Positions 46,652 through 56,725 of a stretch of 64,000 nucleotides of DNA are shown here, one piece after another. Both the position numbers and the translations under genes were made by a program. The DNA comes from Delftia sp. PS-11 (GTDB lineage: Bacteria > Pseudomonadota > Gammaproteobacteria > Burkholderiales > Burkholderiaceae_C). The stretch's first letter is position 1, and each line of letters opens with the position of its first letter. The notes below the pieces were generated by a model. It was not told the DNA's origin. It did not search any database and worked only from the letters and a program-made list of their open reading frames with translations. The stretch lies in assembly GCF_029870285.1 (NCBI RefSeq), contig NZ_JACSYA010000002.1, positions 1 to 64,000 of the forward strand, written 5' to 3'.

Positions 46652-48081
46652 AGCACGCCATACACCGTATCCATTTTGTCGGCATCGGTGGCGCCGGCAT
46701 GAGTGGTATTGCCGAGGTATTGCACAACCTCGGCTACGCCGTTTCCGGCTCCGACCTGACCGACAGCGCCACGCTGCGCCGCCTGGCGGGCCTGGGCATT
46801 GCCACGCATGTGGGCCATGCGGCGGTGCACATCGATGGTGCGGATGTGGTGGTCACCTCCACGGCGGTGCATGCCGACAATCCCGAGGTCGTGCAGGCGC
46901 GTGCGCGCAATATCCCCGTCGTGCCGCGTGCGCTGATGCTGGCCGAGCTGATGCGCTTCAAGCAGGGCATTGCCATCGCCGGGGCCCATGGCAAGACCAC
47001 GACCACCAGCCTGGTGACCAGCGTGCTGGCCGAGGCCGGGCTGGACCCGACCTTCGTGATCGGTGGCAGGCTCAACAGCGCTGGCGCCAACGCCAAGCTG
47101 GGCCAGGGCGAATACATCGTCGTCGAGGCCGACGAGTCCGATGCCTCCTTCCTGAATCTTCTGCCCATGATGGCGGTGGTCACCAATATCGACGCCGACC
47201 ACATGGAAACCTACGGCCACGACTTCGGCCGGCTCAAGGGCGCCTTTGTCGACTTCCTGCACCGCATGCCTTTCTATGGCAATGCCATCCTGTGCGTGGA
47301 CAGTCCGGCCGTGCGCGAGATCCTGCCTCTGGTGGCACGCCCCGTCACGACCTATGGCTTTGCCGAGGACGCCCAGGTGCGTGCGCTCGATGTGCGCGCC
47401 GAGGCCGGCCGCATGCGCTTCACGGTGCGCCGCAGCGGCGCCAAGTCCTATCCGGACCTGGAGGTGGTGCTGAGCCTGCCCGGCGAGCACAACGTGCTCA
47501 ATGCGCTGTCTGCCGTGGCCGTTGCCATGGAGCTGGACATCCCTGACGCAGCGCTGCTGCGCGCCTTCGAGAGCTTCAAGGGCGTGGGCCGGCGCTTTCA
47601 GCGCTACGGCGATCTGCCGGCTGCCGGCGGCGGCCATTTCACCGTCATCGACGACTATGGACACCATCCGGTCGAGATGGCGGCCACGCTGGCCGCTGCG
47701 CGTGGCGCCTTCCCGGGCCGGCGCCTGGTGCTGGCCTTCCAGCCGCACCGCTACAGCCGCACGCGCGACTGCTTCGAGGATTTCGTCAAGGTCATCGGCA
47801 TGGCCGATGCCGTGCTGCTGACCGAGGTCTATGCAGCCGGCGAAACGCCGATCGTGGCCGCCGACGGCCGTTCGCTGGCGCGTGCCCTGCGGGTGGCCGG
47901 CCGGGTCGAGCCGGTGTTCGTGGAAAACGTGGCCGAGCTGCCTGCAGCCCTGGCCGCCAACGCACGCGATGGCGACGTGCTGTTGTGCATGGGGGCCGGC
48001 TCCATTGGCGCCGTGCCCGGAAAGCTGGTTGAGATGTTTCACAAGCAAGCGCTGCCAACGCAGCAGGGAGCCACGCAATGA
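46648..48081 (+). CDS. murC: UDP-MurNAc:L-alanine ligase
   Basis: A 477-residue Mur ligase making the first peptide bond of the stem peptide. [17 protein letters not shown] is the N-terminal Rossmann motif, [12 protein letters not shown] the ATP loop near 111, and [18 protein letters not shown] the C-terminal-domain hallmark. ATGA overlaps on both sides. Confidence 0.96.
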   Translation: MKHAIHRIHFVGIGGAGMSGIAEVLHNLGYAVSGSDLTDSATLRRLAGLGIATHVGHAAVHIDGADVVVTSTAVHADNPEVVQARARNIPVVPRALMLAELMRFKQGIAIAGAHGKTTTTSLVTSVLAEAGLDPTFVIGGRLNSAGANAKLGQGEYIVVEADESDASFLNLLPMMAVVTNIDADHMETYGHDFGRLKGAFVDFLHRMPFYGNAILCVDSPAVREILPLVARPVTTYGFAEDAQVRALDVRAEAGRMRFTVRRSGAKSYPDLEVVLSLPGEHNVLNALSAVAVAMELDIPDAALLRAFESFKGVGRRFQRYGDLPAAGGGHFTVIDDYGHHPVEMAATLAAARGAFPGRRLVLAFQPHRYSRTRDCFEDFVKVIGMADAVLLTEVYAAGETPIVAADGRSLARALRVAGRVEPVFVENVAELPAALAANARDGDVLLCMGAGSIGAVPGKLVEMFHKQALPTQQGATQ

Positions 48082-49049
48082 GCGGCTTTGGTTCCCAGAT
48101 CGATGTCAAGGCCCTGGGCAAGGTGGCCGTGCTCATGGGTGGGCGCTCCGCCGAGCGCGAGGTGTCGCTGATGTCGGGCACGGGCGTGCTCAAGGCCCTG
48201 CTGTCCAAGGGCGTGGATGCCCATGGCTTCGACCCGGCCGAGCGCGACCTGGGCGAGCTCAGGAAGGAAGGGTTCGACCGCTGCTTCATCGCGCTGCATG
48301 GCCGCTATGGCGAGGACGGCACGGTGCAGGGCGCCCTGGAACTGTTGGGCATTCCCTATACGGGTCCTGGCGTGATGGCGTCGAGCATCGCCATGGACAA
48401 GATCATGACCAAGCGCATCTGGCGCTTCGAGGGCCTGCCCACACCCGACTGGCGGCTGGTCGCCAGCGCCGGCGAGACCCGCGAGGCCCTGCAGGCGCTG
48501 GGCGCGCCCATGATCGTCAAGCCTTCACGCGAGGGCTCGACCATCGGCCTGACCAAGGTCTGGACGGCCGAGGAATGCGAGCAGGCCTATGCGCTGGCCT
48601 CGAAGTACGACCCCGAGGTGCTGTGCGAGGAATTCATCGCCGGCGACGAGACCACCTGTCCCGTGCTGGGCACGGGCGAGGATGCCCACGCCCTGCCCGT
48701 GATCCGCATCGTCGCGCCCGAAGGCAACTACGACTACCAGAACAAGTACTTCACGGACGACACCCAGTACCACTGCCCCAGCGGCCTGCCCGCTGCCGAG
48801 GAGGCCGAGATCCAGCGCATCGTCGAGAAGGCTTTCCGCACGCTGGGCTGCCGTGGCTGGTCGCGGGCCGACATCATGATCCGTGCCAGCGACCGCAAGC
48901 CTTTCCTGCTGGAGATCAACACCTCGCCCGGCATGACGGGGCACTCGCTGGTGCCCATGTCCGCGCGCGCCACCGGCGTGAGCTACGAGAACCTGTGCCT
49001 GGGCATTCTGGCCAGCGCAGCCCTGGACGCGCAACCGGAGCACGCATGA
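48078..49049 (+). CDS. ddl: D-alanine:D-alanine ligase
   Basis: A 323-residue ATP-grasp enzyme (DdlB-type, as it is in the dcw cluster). [19 protein letters not shown] is the N-terminal block, [14 protein letters not shown] the substrate region, and [17 protein letters not shown] the metal-binding end. Its dipeptide product is used by MurF. It overlaps ftsQ by ATGA. Confidence 0.95.
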   Translation: MSGFGSQIDVKALGKVAVLMGGRSAEREVSLMSGTGVLKALLSKGVDAHGFDPAERDLGELRKEGFDRCFIALHGRYGEDGTVQGALELLGIPYTGPGVMASSIAMDKIMTKRIWRFEGLPTPDWRLVASAGETREALQALGAPMIVKPSREGSTIGLTKVWTAEECEQAYALASKYDPEVLCEEFIAGDETTCPVLGTGEDAHALPVIRIVAPEGNYDYQNKYFTDDTQYHCPSGLPAAEEAEIQRIVEKAFRTLGCRGWSRADIMIRASDRKPFLLEINTSPGMTGHSLVPMSARATGVSYENLCLGILASAALDAQPEHA

Positions 49050-49846
49050 GCTACTCCCTGCCTGCCCCTTTCGACGTCAAGCTCATGAACGTGACCGCCT
49101 CGGTTCTGTTCGTGGGGGTGGCTGCGCTGGGGCTGGCAGCCGTGAGCTGGTGGGCGCTGCGCCATCCGACCTTCAATATCGGCCGCATCGTGGTCGAGGG
49201 CGAGCTGGTGCACAACAATGCCGTGACGCTGCGCGCCAACGTGGCGCCTGTGCTCACGGGCAATTTCTTCACCGTCGATCTCAAGGCTGCCAAGTCCGCC
49301 TTCGAGCAGGTGCCCTGGGTGCGTGAGGCCCAGGTGCGCCGCGAGTACCCCAACAGCCTGCGCGTGCTGCTGCACGAGCATGTGGCCGAGGCTTTCTGGG
49401 GGCCGGATACCGGCACCGGCCTGGTCAACAGCTTCGGCGAAGTGTTCGAGGCCAATCTGGGCGAACTCGACCGCGATGGCCTGCCGCGCCTGCAGGGGCC
49501 TGACGGCAGCGCCGTGCAGATGCTGCAGATGTACCGCCTGCTGGTGCCTGCGCTGGGGCCGCTGAATGTGGAGATCGACGCACTCACACTCAATGCCCGT
49601 GGCAGCTGGCAGCTCAGGCTGGCCAACGATGCCGAGATCGAGCTGGGCGGCGGCAGCATGGAAACCGTGCTGCAGCGCGTGCAGCGCTTTGTGCGCACGC
49701 TGCCCCAGATCACGGGCCAATACCAGCGCAAGGCGGACGCCATCGAGTCGGCCGATCTGCGCTATGAAGACGGATATGCGCTGAGGCTGCGCGGTGTGAT
49801 CACCGGCACGAACAAGGCGCCAGCTGCGGCACGTCCCCGGCGATGA
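49046..49846 (+). CDS. ftsQ: Cell division protein FtsQ
   Basis: A 266-residue bitopic division protein. One transmembrane segment (about 14-36) is followed by a POTRA domain beginning [16 protein letters not shown] and the FtsQ beta domain to about 250. It pairs with FtsL and FtsB. It starts at the ATGA overlap with ddl; upstream in-frame sequence belongs to ddl in another frame. ftsA begins 84 nt later. Confidence 0.93.
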   Translation: MSYSLPAPFDVKLMNVTASVLFVGVAALGLAAVSWWALRHPTFNIGRIVVEGELVHNNAVTLRANVAPVLTGNFFTVDLKAAKSAFEQVPWVREAQVRREYPNSLRVLLHEHVAEAFWGPDTGTGLVNSFGEVFEANLGELDRDGLPRLQGPDGSAVQMLQMYRLLVPALGPLNVEIDALTLNARGSWQLRLANDAEIELGGGSMETVLQRVQRFVRTLPQITGQYQRKADAIESADLRYEDGYALRLRGVITGTNKAPAAARPRR

Positions 49847-49930
49847 GGACGAGGGAGTACAGGAATATGCAGGCGCAAACCACGCAGCGGCACAGGGACA
49901 GGACAGAATCAACCGGGGGCGGATGCTGAT

Positions 49931-51160
49931 ATGGCAAGAGAATACAAAGACGTGATCGTCGGACTGGACATCGGCACGGCCAAGGTGATGGCGGTGGTGG
50001 CCGAAGTCCTGTACAACGGCGAGCTCAAGCTCGCCGGGCTTGGCGTTGCGCCCAGCAATGGGCTCAAGCGCGGCGTGGTCGTCAACATCGACGCCACCGT
50101 GCAAAGCATCCAGCAGGCGCTCAAGGAGGCCGAGCTGATGGCCGACTGCAAGATCCAGCGCGTGTGCACCGGCATCACCGGCAGCCATATCCGTGGCCTC
50201 AACTCCAGCGGCATGGTGGCCATCAAGGACAAGGAAGTCACGGCTGCCGATGTGGCGCGCGTGATGGAAACTGCCAAGGCCATCAACATCTCTTCCGATC
50301 AGCGCCTGCTGCTGGTCGAGCCCCAGGAGTTCGTCATCGATGGCCAGGAGGTGCGCGAGCCCATCGGCATGAGCGGCATCCGCCTGGAGGCCAAGATCCA
50401 TATCGTCACGGGCGCGCAAAGCGCGGCCGAGAACATCATCAAGTGCGTGCGCCGCTGCGGCCTGGAGGTCGAGCAGCTGCTGCTCAATCCGCTGGCATCG
50501 AGCCAGGCCGTGCTCACCGACGACGAGCGCGAGCTGGGCGTTGCCGTCGTGGACATCGGCGCGGGCGCCACCGATGTGGCCATCTTCACGGGTGGCGCGA
50601 TCCGGCACACGGCGGTCATTCCGATCGCCGGGGACCTGATCACCAGCGACATCGCCATGGCGCTGCGCACGCCCACCAAGGACGCCGAGGACATCAAGGT
50701 CGAGAGCGGCTACGCCAAGCAGCTGCTGGCCGACCCGGATGCGCAGGTCGAAGTGCCTGGCCTGGGCGACCGCAGCCCGCGCATGATCAGCAAGCAGGCG
50801 CTGGCCGGCGTGATCGAGCCGCGCGTGGAAGAGATTTTTTCCCTGGTGCAGCAGGTCGTGCGCGATTCCGGCTACGAGGAGGTGCTGTCCTCAGGCATCG
50901 TGCTGACCGGCGGCAGCGCCGTGATGCCGGGCATGGTCGAGCTGGGCGAGGACATCTTCCTCAAGCCCGTGCGCCGTGGCATTCCCAAATATTCGAGCGC
51001 TCTGGCCGACATGGTGGCCCAGCCCCGGGCTGCCACTGTGATGGGCCTGCTCGAAGAAGCGCGCCTGGCGCGCCTGCGAGGTTTCAAGGTGGCGCAAAAG
51101 AGTGGGTCCATGAAGACCGCTTTTGGCCGTTTCAAGGATTTCATCGTGGGGAACTTCTGA
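49931..51160 (+). CDS. ftsA: Cell division protein FtsA
   Basis: A 409-residue actin-like protein tethering FtsZ to the membrane. VGLDIGTAKVMAVVAE is the phosphate-1 motif, VVDIGAGATDVAIFTGGAI phosphate-2, and VLTGGSAVMPGMVELGE the adenosine motif. The C terminus (AFGRFKDFIVGNF) is the amphipathic membrane-targeting helix. ftsZ follows after 119 nt, the widest gap inside the late dcw genes. Confidence 0.96.
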   Translation: MAREYKDVIVGLDIGTAKVMAVVAEVLYNGELKLAGLGVAPSNGLKRGVVVNIDATVQSIQQALKEAELMADCKIQRVCTGITGSHIRGLNSSGMVAIKDKEVTAADVARVMETAKAINISSDQRLLLVEPQEFVIDGQEVREPIGMSGIRLEAKIHIVTGAQSAAENIIKCVRRCGLEVEQLLLNPLASSQAVLTDDERELGVAVVDIGAGATDVAIFTGGAIRHTAVIPIAGDLITSDIAMALRTPTKDAEDIKVESGYAKQLLADPDAQVEVPGLGDRSPRMISKQALAGVIEPRVEEIFSLVQQVVRDSGYEEVLSSGIVLTGGSAVMPGMVELGEDIFLKPVRRGIPKYSSALADMVAQPRAATVMGLLEEARLARLRGFKVAQKSGSMKTAFGRFKDFIVGNF

Positions 51161-51279
51161 TATGTGCTCTCATCGACTGCGCATCACCGGTCCGCCCACA
51201 GGATTCCGAATACCGGACAGAAGACAGACATTCACCCAGACGGGGGTGACCACTTACACAGAGCTACAGGAGAATCAAC

Positions 51280-52518
51280 ATGCCCATTGACATGATTGAA
51301 GTTGAAGAATTCAACCAGGGTACGCAGATCAAGGTGATCGGCGTTGGCGGCGGCGGCGGCAACGCCGTGGAGCACATGATCGCCCGCCACGTGCAAGGCG
51401 TGGAGTTCGTCTGTGCCAATACCGACGCGCAGGCGCTGCTGCGCAGCAGCGCGCACCGCACCATCCAGCTGGGCAGCAGCGGCCTGGGCGCGGGCAGCAA
51501 GCCCGACAAGGGCCGCGAGGCCGCCGAGGCCGCCGAGGAGGACATCCGCACGGCCATCCAGGGTGCGCACATGCTGTTCATCACGGCCGGCATGGGCGGC
51601 GGCACGGGCACGGGCGCTGCGCCGGTGATCGCGCGCGTGGCCAAGGAGATGGGCATCCTGACGGTGGGCGTGGTCACCAAGCCCTTCGAGTGGGAAGGCG
51701 GCCGCCGCATGGCCAACGCCGACAGCGGCCTGAGCGAACTCGAAGCCAATGTGGACTCGCTGATCGTGGTGCTCAACGAAAAGCTGCTGGACGTGCTGGG
51801 CGACGATATCTCCCAGGACGAAGCGTTTGCCCATGCCAACGACGTGCTCAAGAACGCCGTCGGCGGCATCGCTGAAATCATCAACGAGTACGGCCATGTG
51901 AACGTCGACTTCGAAGACGTGCGCACCGTCATGGGCGAGCCCGGCAAGGCCATGATGGGCACGGCCAAGGCCGCCGGCCCCGATCGTGCGCGCATTGCCG
52001 CCGAGCAGGCCGTGGCCTGCCCGCTGCTCGAAGGCATCGATCTGTCGGGCGCCAAGGGCGTGCTGGTGCTGGTCACAGCCGCCAAGGGCAGCCTCAAGCT
52101 GTCCGAGTCGCGCCTGGCCATGAGCACCATCAATGCCTACGCCTCGCCCGATGCGCACGTGATCTACGGCGCCGCCTACGACGACACCCTGGGCGATGAA
52201 ATCCGCGTCACCGTGGTGGCCACGGGCCTGTCGCGCCCCAACTCCCGCCGCCAGAACATGCAGGTGGTGCAGGGCGGCCTGCGCACCGGTACCGACAACA
52301 TGAACTACCAGCTGCCCACGGCCGCCATGGGCGCTGCCACGGCCGCCGGTGGCCTGTCTGCCGGCGCGGCCGGCGGTGCCGACTACGGCAACAACATGTC
52401 GGTGCCCAGCGTCTGGCGCACCAACCGCACACAGGCTGCGGCCCGCGTCGATGCCCTGGCCTCTGGCGGCATGGACGACCTGGAGATCCCGGCCTTTCTG
52501 CGCAAGCAGGCCGACTGA
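51280..52518 (+). CDS. ftsZ: Cell division GTPase FtsZ
   Basis: A 412-residue tubulin homologue forming the Z ring. IKVIGVGGGGGNAVEHMI opens the GTPase, GMGGGTGTGAAPVIA is the tubulin signature near residue 105, and the C-terminal peptide DLEIPAFLRKQAD is the FtsA/ZipA-binding tail, joined by a short linker of about 60 residues. AGGAGA lies about 8 nt before the ATG. The 119-nt upstream gap could hold an extra ftsZ promoter, but no hexamer pair stood out. Confidence 0.97.
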   Translation: MPIDMIEVEEFNQGTQIKVIGVGGGGGNAVEHMIARHVQGVEFVCANTDAQALLRSSAHRTIQLGSSGLGAGSKPDKGREAAEAAEEDIRTAIQGAHMLFITAGMGGGTGTGAAPVIARVAKEMGILTVGVVTKPFEWEGGRRMANADSGLSELEANVDSLIVVLNEKLLDVLGDDISQDEAFAHANDVLKNAVGGIAEIINEYGHVNVDFEDVRTVMGEPGKAMMGTAKAAGPDRARIAAEQAVACPLLEGIDLSGAKGVLVLVTAAKGSLKLSESRLAMSTINAYASPDAHVIYGAAYDDTLGDEIRVTVVATGLSRPNSRRQNMQVVQGGLRTGTDNMNYQLPTAAMGAATAAGGLSAGAAGGADYGNNMSVPSVWRTNRTQAAARVDALASGGMDDLEIPAFLRKQAD

Positions 52519-52552
52519 TCGGCCACGATACGGCGGCTGCATGGCCGCGATA

Positions 52553-52592
52553 GCGAAAGCCGCGCCAGGGCATGCCCTGGCGCGGCTTTCGC
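52553..52592. terminator. 40-bp perfect palindrome between ftsZ and lpxC
   Basis: Bases 52553-52572 and 52573-52592 are exact reverse complements, a 20-bp uninterrupted stem (minus the turn), GC-rich, 34 nt after ftsZ. It is followed by ACTTTAAAAT, so there is only a short T stretch. Likely an ftsZ terminator or mRNA-processing hairpin that separates ftsZ and lpxC expression. Confidence 0.65.
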
Positions 52593-52596
52593 ACTT

Positions 52597-52602
52597 TAAA
52601 AT
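52597..52602 (+). promoter_or_regulatory. lpxC: -10 hexamer 6 nt before lpxC
   Basis: TAAAAT (5 of 6 to TATAAT), spacer GGCCGG, then ATG at 52609, with no Shine-Dalgarno. It starts right after the palindrome. Suggests a leaderless lpxC mRNA; the would-be -35 falls within the palindrome and is poor. Confidence 0.5.
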
Positions 52603-52608
52603 GGCCGG

Positions 52609-53532
52609 ATGCTCCAACAACGCACCATCAAGACGATCACCCGGGCCGTGGGCGTGGGCCTGCACAGCGGTCAGCGCGTCGAGCTGACACTGCGCCCTGC
52701 GCAGCCCGACACCGGCATCGTGTTCCGTCGCGTGGACCTGCCGGAGCCCGTGGACATTCCGATCTCGGCCGAGGCCGTGACCGATACCCGCATGGCTTCC
52801 ACCATCGGCACGGGCGGTGCCAAGGTGCATACCGTGGAGCATCTGATGTCGGCCATTGCTGGTCTCGGGCTGGACAACCTCTATGTCGACATCACCGCCG
52901 AGGAGGTGCCCATCCTCGATGGCTCCTCTGCGTCCTTCGTGTTCCTGCTGCAAAGCGCAGGCATTGCGCTGCAGAAGGCCCCCAAGCGCTTTATCCGCGT
53001 GACCCGGCCGGTCGAAGTGCGCGAAGGCGAAGGCCAGAACCTGAAATGGGCGCGGTTCGAGCCCTACCACGGCTTCAAGCTGCGCTTCGAGATCGACTTC
53101 GCCCATCCGGCCGTGGATTCCACGGGCCAATGCGTGGAGTTCGACATGGGCGCGGACAACTACACGCGCGACATCGCGCGCGCGCGCACCTTCGGCTTCA
53201 CCAAGGATGTGGAGATGCTGCGCAGCCATGGTCTGGCGCTGGGCGGCGGCCTGGACAATGCCATCGTCATGGACGACTACAAGGTGCTCAACAGCGACGG
53301 CCTGCGCTACGACGACGAGTTTGCCAAGCACAAGATTCTCGATGCGATTGGCGACCTGTACCTGATCGGCAAGCCGCTGCTGGCCGCCTACAGCGCCTTC
53401 CGCTCGGGCCATGGCATGAACAACCAGCTGCTGCGTGCATTGCTGGCCCAGCCCGATGCCTGGGAGGTGGTCAGCTTCGACAGCGAGCGCCAGGCACCCA
53501 GGGGCTTTGCCCAGCCCGCGCTGGCCTGGTAG
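52609..53532 (+). CDS. lpxC: UDP-3-O-acyl-N-acetylglucosamine deacetylase LpxC
   Basis: A 307-residue zinc enzyme, the committed step of lipid A synthesis. [20 protein letters not shown] is the typical start. Zinc ligands are His in [10 protein letters not shown] and the His/Asp of [11 protein letters not shown], and the catalytic His is in SGHGMNN. Its C terminus is short. In E. coli LpxC is controlled by FtsH proteolysis through the tail; whether this tail ([11 protein letters not shown]) serves that is unknown. Confidence 0.96.
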   Translation: MLQQRTIKTITRAVGVGLHSGQRVELTLRPAQPDTGIVFRRVDLPEPVDIPISAEAVTDTRMASTIGTGGAKVHTVEHLMSAIAGLGLDNLYVDITAEEVPILDGSSASFVFLLQSAGIALQKAPKRFIRVTRPVEVREGEGQNLKWARFEPYHGFKLRFEIDFAHPAVDSTGQCVEFDMGADNYTRDIARARTFGFTKDVEMLRSHGLALGGGLDNAIVMDDYKVLNSDGLRYDDEFAKHKILDAIGDLYLIGKPLLAAYSAFRSGHGMNNQLLRALLAQPDAWEVVSFDSERQAPRGFAQPALAW

Positions 53533-53545
53533 GCCCAGGGGCCCT

Positions 53546-53722
53546 ATGCTGATCTTCCGCTGGCTGGCCTCGCTGCTGCTGCTGGCGTCCGCCGTGTCCT
53601 TTGTCTTTTATCTGGGCACGGGCCAGCCGCGCTACAAGCGCTGGAGCATCATCGTCTTCAAGTGGACGGTGATCGCTGCCGCAGCCTTTTTTGCCGTCCT
53701 GTTCTTCGGACGCATCGCCTGA
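53546..53722 (+). CDS. Small two-helix membrane protein
   Basis: A 58-residue hypothetical protein, 13 nt after lpxC. It starts MLIFRWLASLLLLASAVSFV (transmembrane 1); after the short polar turn GQPRYKRWS comes a second helix (VIAAAAFFAVLFFG). Too short for family assignment. Coding is supported by the two well-formed helices and the tight spacing to lpxC. Confidence 0.65.
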   Translation: MLIFRWLASLLLLASAVSFVFYLGTGQPRYKRWSIIVFKWTVIAAAAFFAVLFFGRIA

Positions 53723-53796
53723 CCCTCTCCGCCCGGGCGGCGCACTGCCTTATTCCCCGCGCACGGAGCGCGCCAACCAGCCTATCGGTCGCCAGG

Positions 53797-53810
53797 TTGA
53801 TGTGCGTCAA
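53797..53810. promoter_or_regulatory. FNR/ANR-like box upstream of the chemoreceptor gene
   Basis: TTGATGTGCGTCAA matches TTGAT-N4-ATCAA except for one base (G for A). It is about 200 nt upstream of the chemoreceptor start in a 291-bp gap. AT-rich DNA (AACAAAAAATTACAATTTTAA, 53936 onward) lies between and may hold the promoter. Suggests oxygen or nitric-oxide-linked control. Confidence 0.5.
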
Positions 53811-54013
53811 TCTTTCGGCATTCCTTCCTGCTGCCTGCTCTGCTAGCGTAGATGGTGCAGTTTCAGAGTCCATGCATTCAGCGGCTGAAGCCCGATGGCA
53901 GGTGGCTGCCATGCAGATGGATTCGACAAACTGGTAACAAAAAATTACAATTTTAATAATTCAATGCCTGGTGTCTGCCGCTACCAGACCGCCAGCCTGG
54001 GAGACGGCAAGAC

Positions 54014-56071
54014 ATGGCTGCCCTTTGCCACTGTCCGCCCTACACGATGCCTTCACCTGAAAACAAGAATCAGTCTGTACAGTCTTCCAAGTCGGGATAT
54101 TTCACTTTTCACGGATTCTGGGCACCAGGCGTGCGCCTGTTCCGCAGCCTGAGGTTCCGTGCCAAGGCCGCCGTCATCTCGCTGGTTTTTCTGCTTCCCC
54201 TGCTTGCGATCATCGTCTGGCAACTGGAACACCAGACGCAGCAGTCATTTCACGCGCGTCAGGACTCCACCCGCCAGAATGTCGAGATTGCGCATGGCGT
54301 GCTGGTCGCAATCCACAAGCAGGAGTTGGCGGGCCAGCTCAGCCGCGATCAGGCACAGGCACAGGCCAAGGCCACCATTGCCCAGCTGCGCTATGACGGC
54401 ACGGAGTATTTCTGGATCAATGACATGCATCCGCGCGTCGTGATGCACCCCATCCGGCCTGAACTCGATGGCTCGGATGCCTCTGACATCAAGGACCCTA
54501 ACGGTCTGGCGCTTTTCAAGGCATTTGCCGCCAAGGTGCGCGACAGCGGCAAAGGCTTTGTTTCCTACCAGTGGCCCCGGCCCGGCAACAGCCAGCCTGT
54601 GGACAAGCTTTCCTATGTGCAGGGCTTCGAGCCCTGGGGCTGGGTGGTCGGCTCGGGCATCTATGTCGATGACCTGCGCCAGGCCAGACGCCATCAGATC
54701 GAATGGATGGCGGCCATCGTGCTGCTGGAGCTGCTGCTGGCAGGCTACCTGTTCTGGAGTTTCTTCCTGGTGATGAATGGCGGCCTGAACGAAACGCGGC
54801 GCCATCTCCATGCCATGACACAGGGCGATCTGACCACATCGCCGTCGCCATGGGGCAAGGATGAGGCGGCCGAGCTCATGCTGGACCTGCGCGAGATGCA
54901 GCAATCGCTGCGGCACATGGTTCTGCGTGTGCGCCGGGCCAGCGATGAGATCGTGCACTCCAGCAACGAGGTGTCCACCGGCACCATGGACCTGTCGGCG
55001 CGCACGGAGCAGGCTGCCGCCAATCTGGAGGAGTCTGCTGCTTCCATGGAGCAGATTTCCTCGACGGTCAACCTCAACGCGGACCATGTCAGCGAAGCCG
55101 CCAGGGTGGCCTCGGGCAATGAGGCCGTCGCCGCCGATGGCGGCAAGGTCATGCACAAGGTCGTGCAGACCATGGACAGCATCCGGCAGTCGTCCTCCAG
55201 GATCGAGGACATCATCGGCACGATCAACAGCATTGCGTTCCAGACTAACATCCTGGCGCTGAACGCGGCCGTGGAAGCGGCGCGTGCGGGCGAGCAGGGC
55301 CGGGGCTTTGCGGTCGTGGCCTCGGAGGTGCGCTCGCTGGCCCAGCGCTCGGCCACTGCGGCGCAGGAAATCAAGGCGCTCATCAGCCAGAGCGTCGAAC
55401 AGGTCAACGAGGGTGCCATGGTGGTCCATGACGCCGGCAGCAAGATTGCCGAGATCGTTGCCGCCTCGCAGCGCGTCAATGGACTGCTGGGCGAGGTGGC
55501 CAACGGGTCGCGCGAGCAAAGCCAGGGCGTGGCCCAGGTGGGGCAGGCCGTCCATGAGCTGGACCGCATGACCCAGCAAAATGCGGCGCTGGTCGAGCAG
55601 ACCGCTGCCGCCGCCGCCGCGATGAAGGAGCAGGCAGTCGATCTGGCCCGGGAAGTGGACCGCTTCCAACTGCCACCAGGCATGGCGCTGCCGGCGGCCG
55701 AGCCGCCGGCTGTGGTCTCTGACTTCAACTTCGACCAGGCGATCGAGGCGCACCGGCAGTGGAAGGTGCGGCTGCGCAAGGCGATTGCCGAGCATGCCCA
55801 GCTCGACGCCGATACCATCTGCCGCGATGACCAGTGCCCGCTGGGTAAGTGGCTGCACGGCGCCGGTGGCCAGCGCTGGGGCAGCAAGCCCGGCTTCGTG
55901 AACCTGCTGGACAAGCATGCGCAATTCCACCAGGTGGCCGGCAATGTGGCGCGGCAGATCAATGCGGGTTCCATGGCTGAAGCGGAAAGGCTTATCGGCT
56001 CCGGGTCACAATTCGCGCAGGTCTCGACCGAGGTCTGCACGCTGCTCACCCGCGCCAAACGCGGCCTGTGA
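54014..56071 (+). CDS. Methyl-accepting chemotaxis protein with Cache and CZB domains
   Basis: A 685-residue chemoreceptor. Transmembrane 1 is near 50-70, a periplasmic single Cache domain (YFWINDMHPRVVMHPI near 134) follows, then transmembrane 2 near 232-254, a HAMP domain, and the signalling hairpin with tip AFQTNILALNAAVEAARAGE. The C terminus (about 574-680) is a CZB domain: His in IEAHRQWK, Cys in ICRDDQCPLGKWLHG, His in DKHAQFHQVAG, the zinc ligands known to sense hypochlorous acid or zinc in relatives. GGAGA lies 9 nt before the ATG at 54014; an ATG at 54047 is an alternative. Confidence 0.9.
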   Translation: MAALCHCPPYTMPSPENKNQSVQSSKSGYFTFHGFWAPGVRLFRSLRFRAKAAVISLVFLLPLLAIIVWQLEHQTQQSFHARQDSTRQNVEIAHGVLVAIHKQELAGQLSRDQAQAQAKATIAQLRYDGTEYFWINDMHPRVVMHPIRPELDGSDASDIKDPNGLALFKAFAAKVRDSGKGFVSYQWPRPGNSQPVDKLSYVQGFEPWGWVVGSGIYVDDLRQARRHQIEWMAAIVLLELLLAGYLFWSFFLVMNGGLNETRRHLHAMTQGDLTTSPSPWGKDEAAELMLDLREMQQSLRHMVLRVRRASDEIVHSSNEVSTGTMDLSARTEQAAANLEESAASMEQISSTVNLNADHVSEAARVASGNEAVAADGGKVMHKVVQTMDSIRQSSSRIEDIIGTINSIAFQTNILALNAAVEAARAGEQGRGFAVVASEVRSLAQRSATAAQEIKALISQSVEQVNEGAMVVHDAGSKIAEIVAASQRVNGLLGEVANGSREQSQGVAQVGQAVHELDRMTQQNAALVEQTAAAAAAMKEQAVDLAREVDRFQLPPGMALPAAEPPAVVSDFNFDQAIEAHRQWKVRLRKAIAEHAQLDADTICRDDQCPLGKWLHGAGGQRWGSKPGFVNLLDKHAQFHQVAGNVARQINAGSMAEAERLIGSGSQFAQVSTEVCTLLTRAKRGL

Positions 56072-56099
56072 GCCCGCAGCGCCAGGGCGCAGGGTGTCG

Positions 56100-56648
56100 T
56101 CAGTACACCCTGCCGCCCTTGTAGGCGGCATGCTGGCGCCGCTGCAGCTGCGTGGCCTCGGCCATCCTGGACATGGCAGCTCCCGCATGGGCATGGGTGA
56201 TGGCCAGCCCCAGGGCGTCTGCGGCATCGGTGCCGGGCAGCCCCGGCAGCTGCAGCATGCGGCGCACCATCTCCTGGATCTGGCTTTTGGCCGCACGGCC
56301 ATGGCCAGTCATGGCTTTTTTCATCTGCAGCGCCGTGTATTCCGCCACGGGCAGCCCGGCATGGACCAGGGCCGTGAGCGCCGCGCCGCGCGCCTGCCCC
56401 AGCAGCAGCGTGGACTGCGGGTTGACGTTGACGAAGACGATTTCCACCGCCGAGGCATCGGGCTGGTAACGGCTGGCCACCTCGGTGATGCCATCGAACA
56501 GCAGCTTGAGCCGGCCCGGCAGGTCGCCGAGTGCGATGCCGGTTGTGCGAATGGTGCCGCTGGCCACATAGGACAGGCGATGGCCATCGGCGTCGATCAC
56601 GCCGAATCCCGTGGTCTGCAGCCCGGGGTCGATTCCAAGAATGCGCAT
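56100..56648 (-). CDS. ruvC: Crossover junction endodeoxyribonuclease RuvC
   Basis: A 182-residue Holliday-junction resolvase. Catalytic acids: Asp7 in [16 protein letters not shown], Glu in [12 protein letters not shown] near 68, and Asp in [13 protein letters not shown] near 141. No Shine-Dalgarno is seen, but TACAGT lies exactly 6 nt upstream of the ATG. ruvA and ruvB are not adjacent. Confidence 0.94.
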   Translation of the reverse strand: MRILGIDPGLQTTGFGVIDADGHRLSYVASGTIRTTGIALGDLPGRLKLLFDGITEVASRYQPDASAVEIVFVNVNPQSTLLLGQARGAALTALVHAGLPVAEYTALQMKKAMTGHGRAAKSQIQEMVRRMLQLPGLPGTDAADALGLAITHAHAGAAMSRMAEATQLQRRQHAAYKGGRVY

Positions 56649-56654
56649 GGCGTG

Positions 56655-56660
56655 ACTGTA
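56655..56660 (-). promoter_or_regulatory. ruvC: -10 hexamer 6 nt before ruvC
   Basis: TACAGT on the minus strand, spacer CACGCC, then ATG at 56648. It fits a leaderless start; a -35 was not recognised. Confidence 0.45.
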
Positions 56661-56725
56661 GCCGTTCCCTGGCCGGTCTTTGCCGCAGCATGGCCAGGAG
56701 GTCGTGTCCCTGCGTCACAGTCGGT

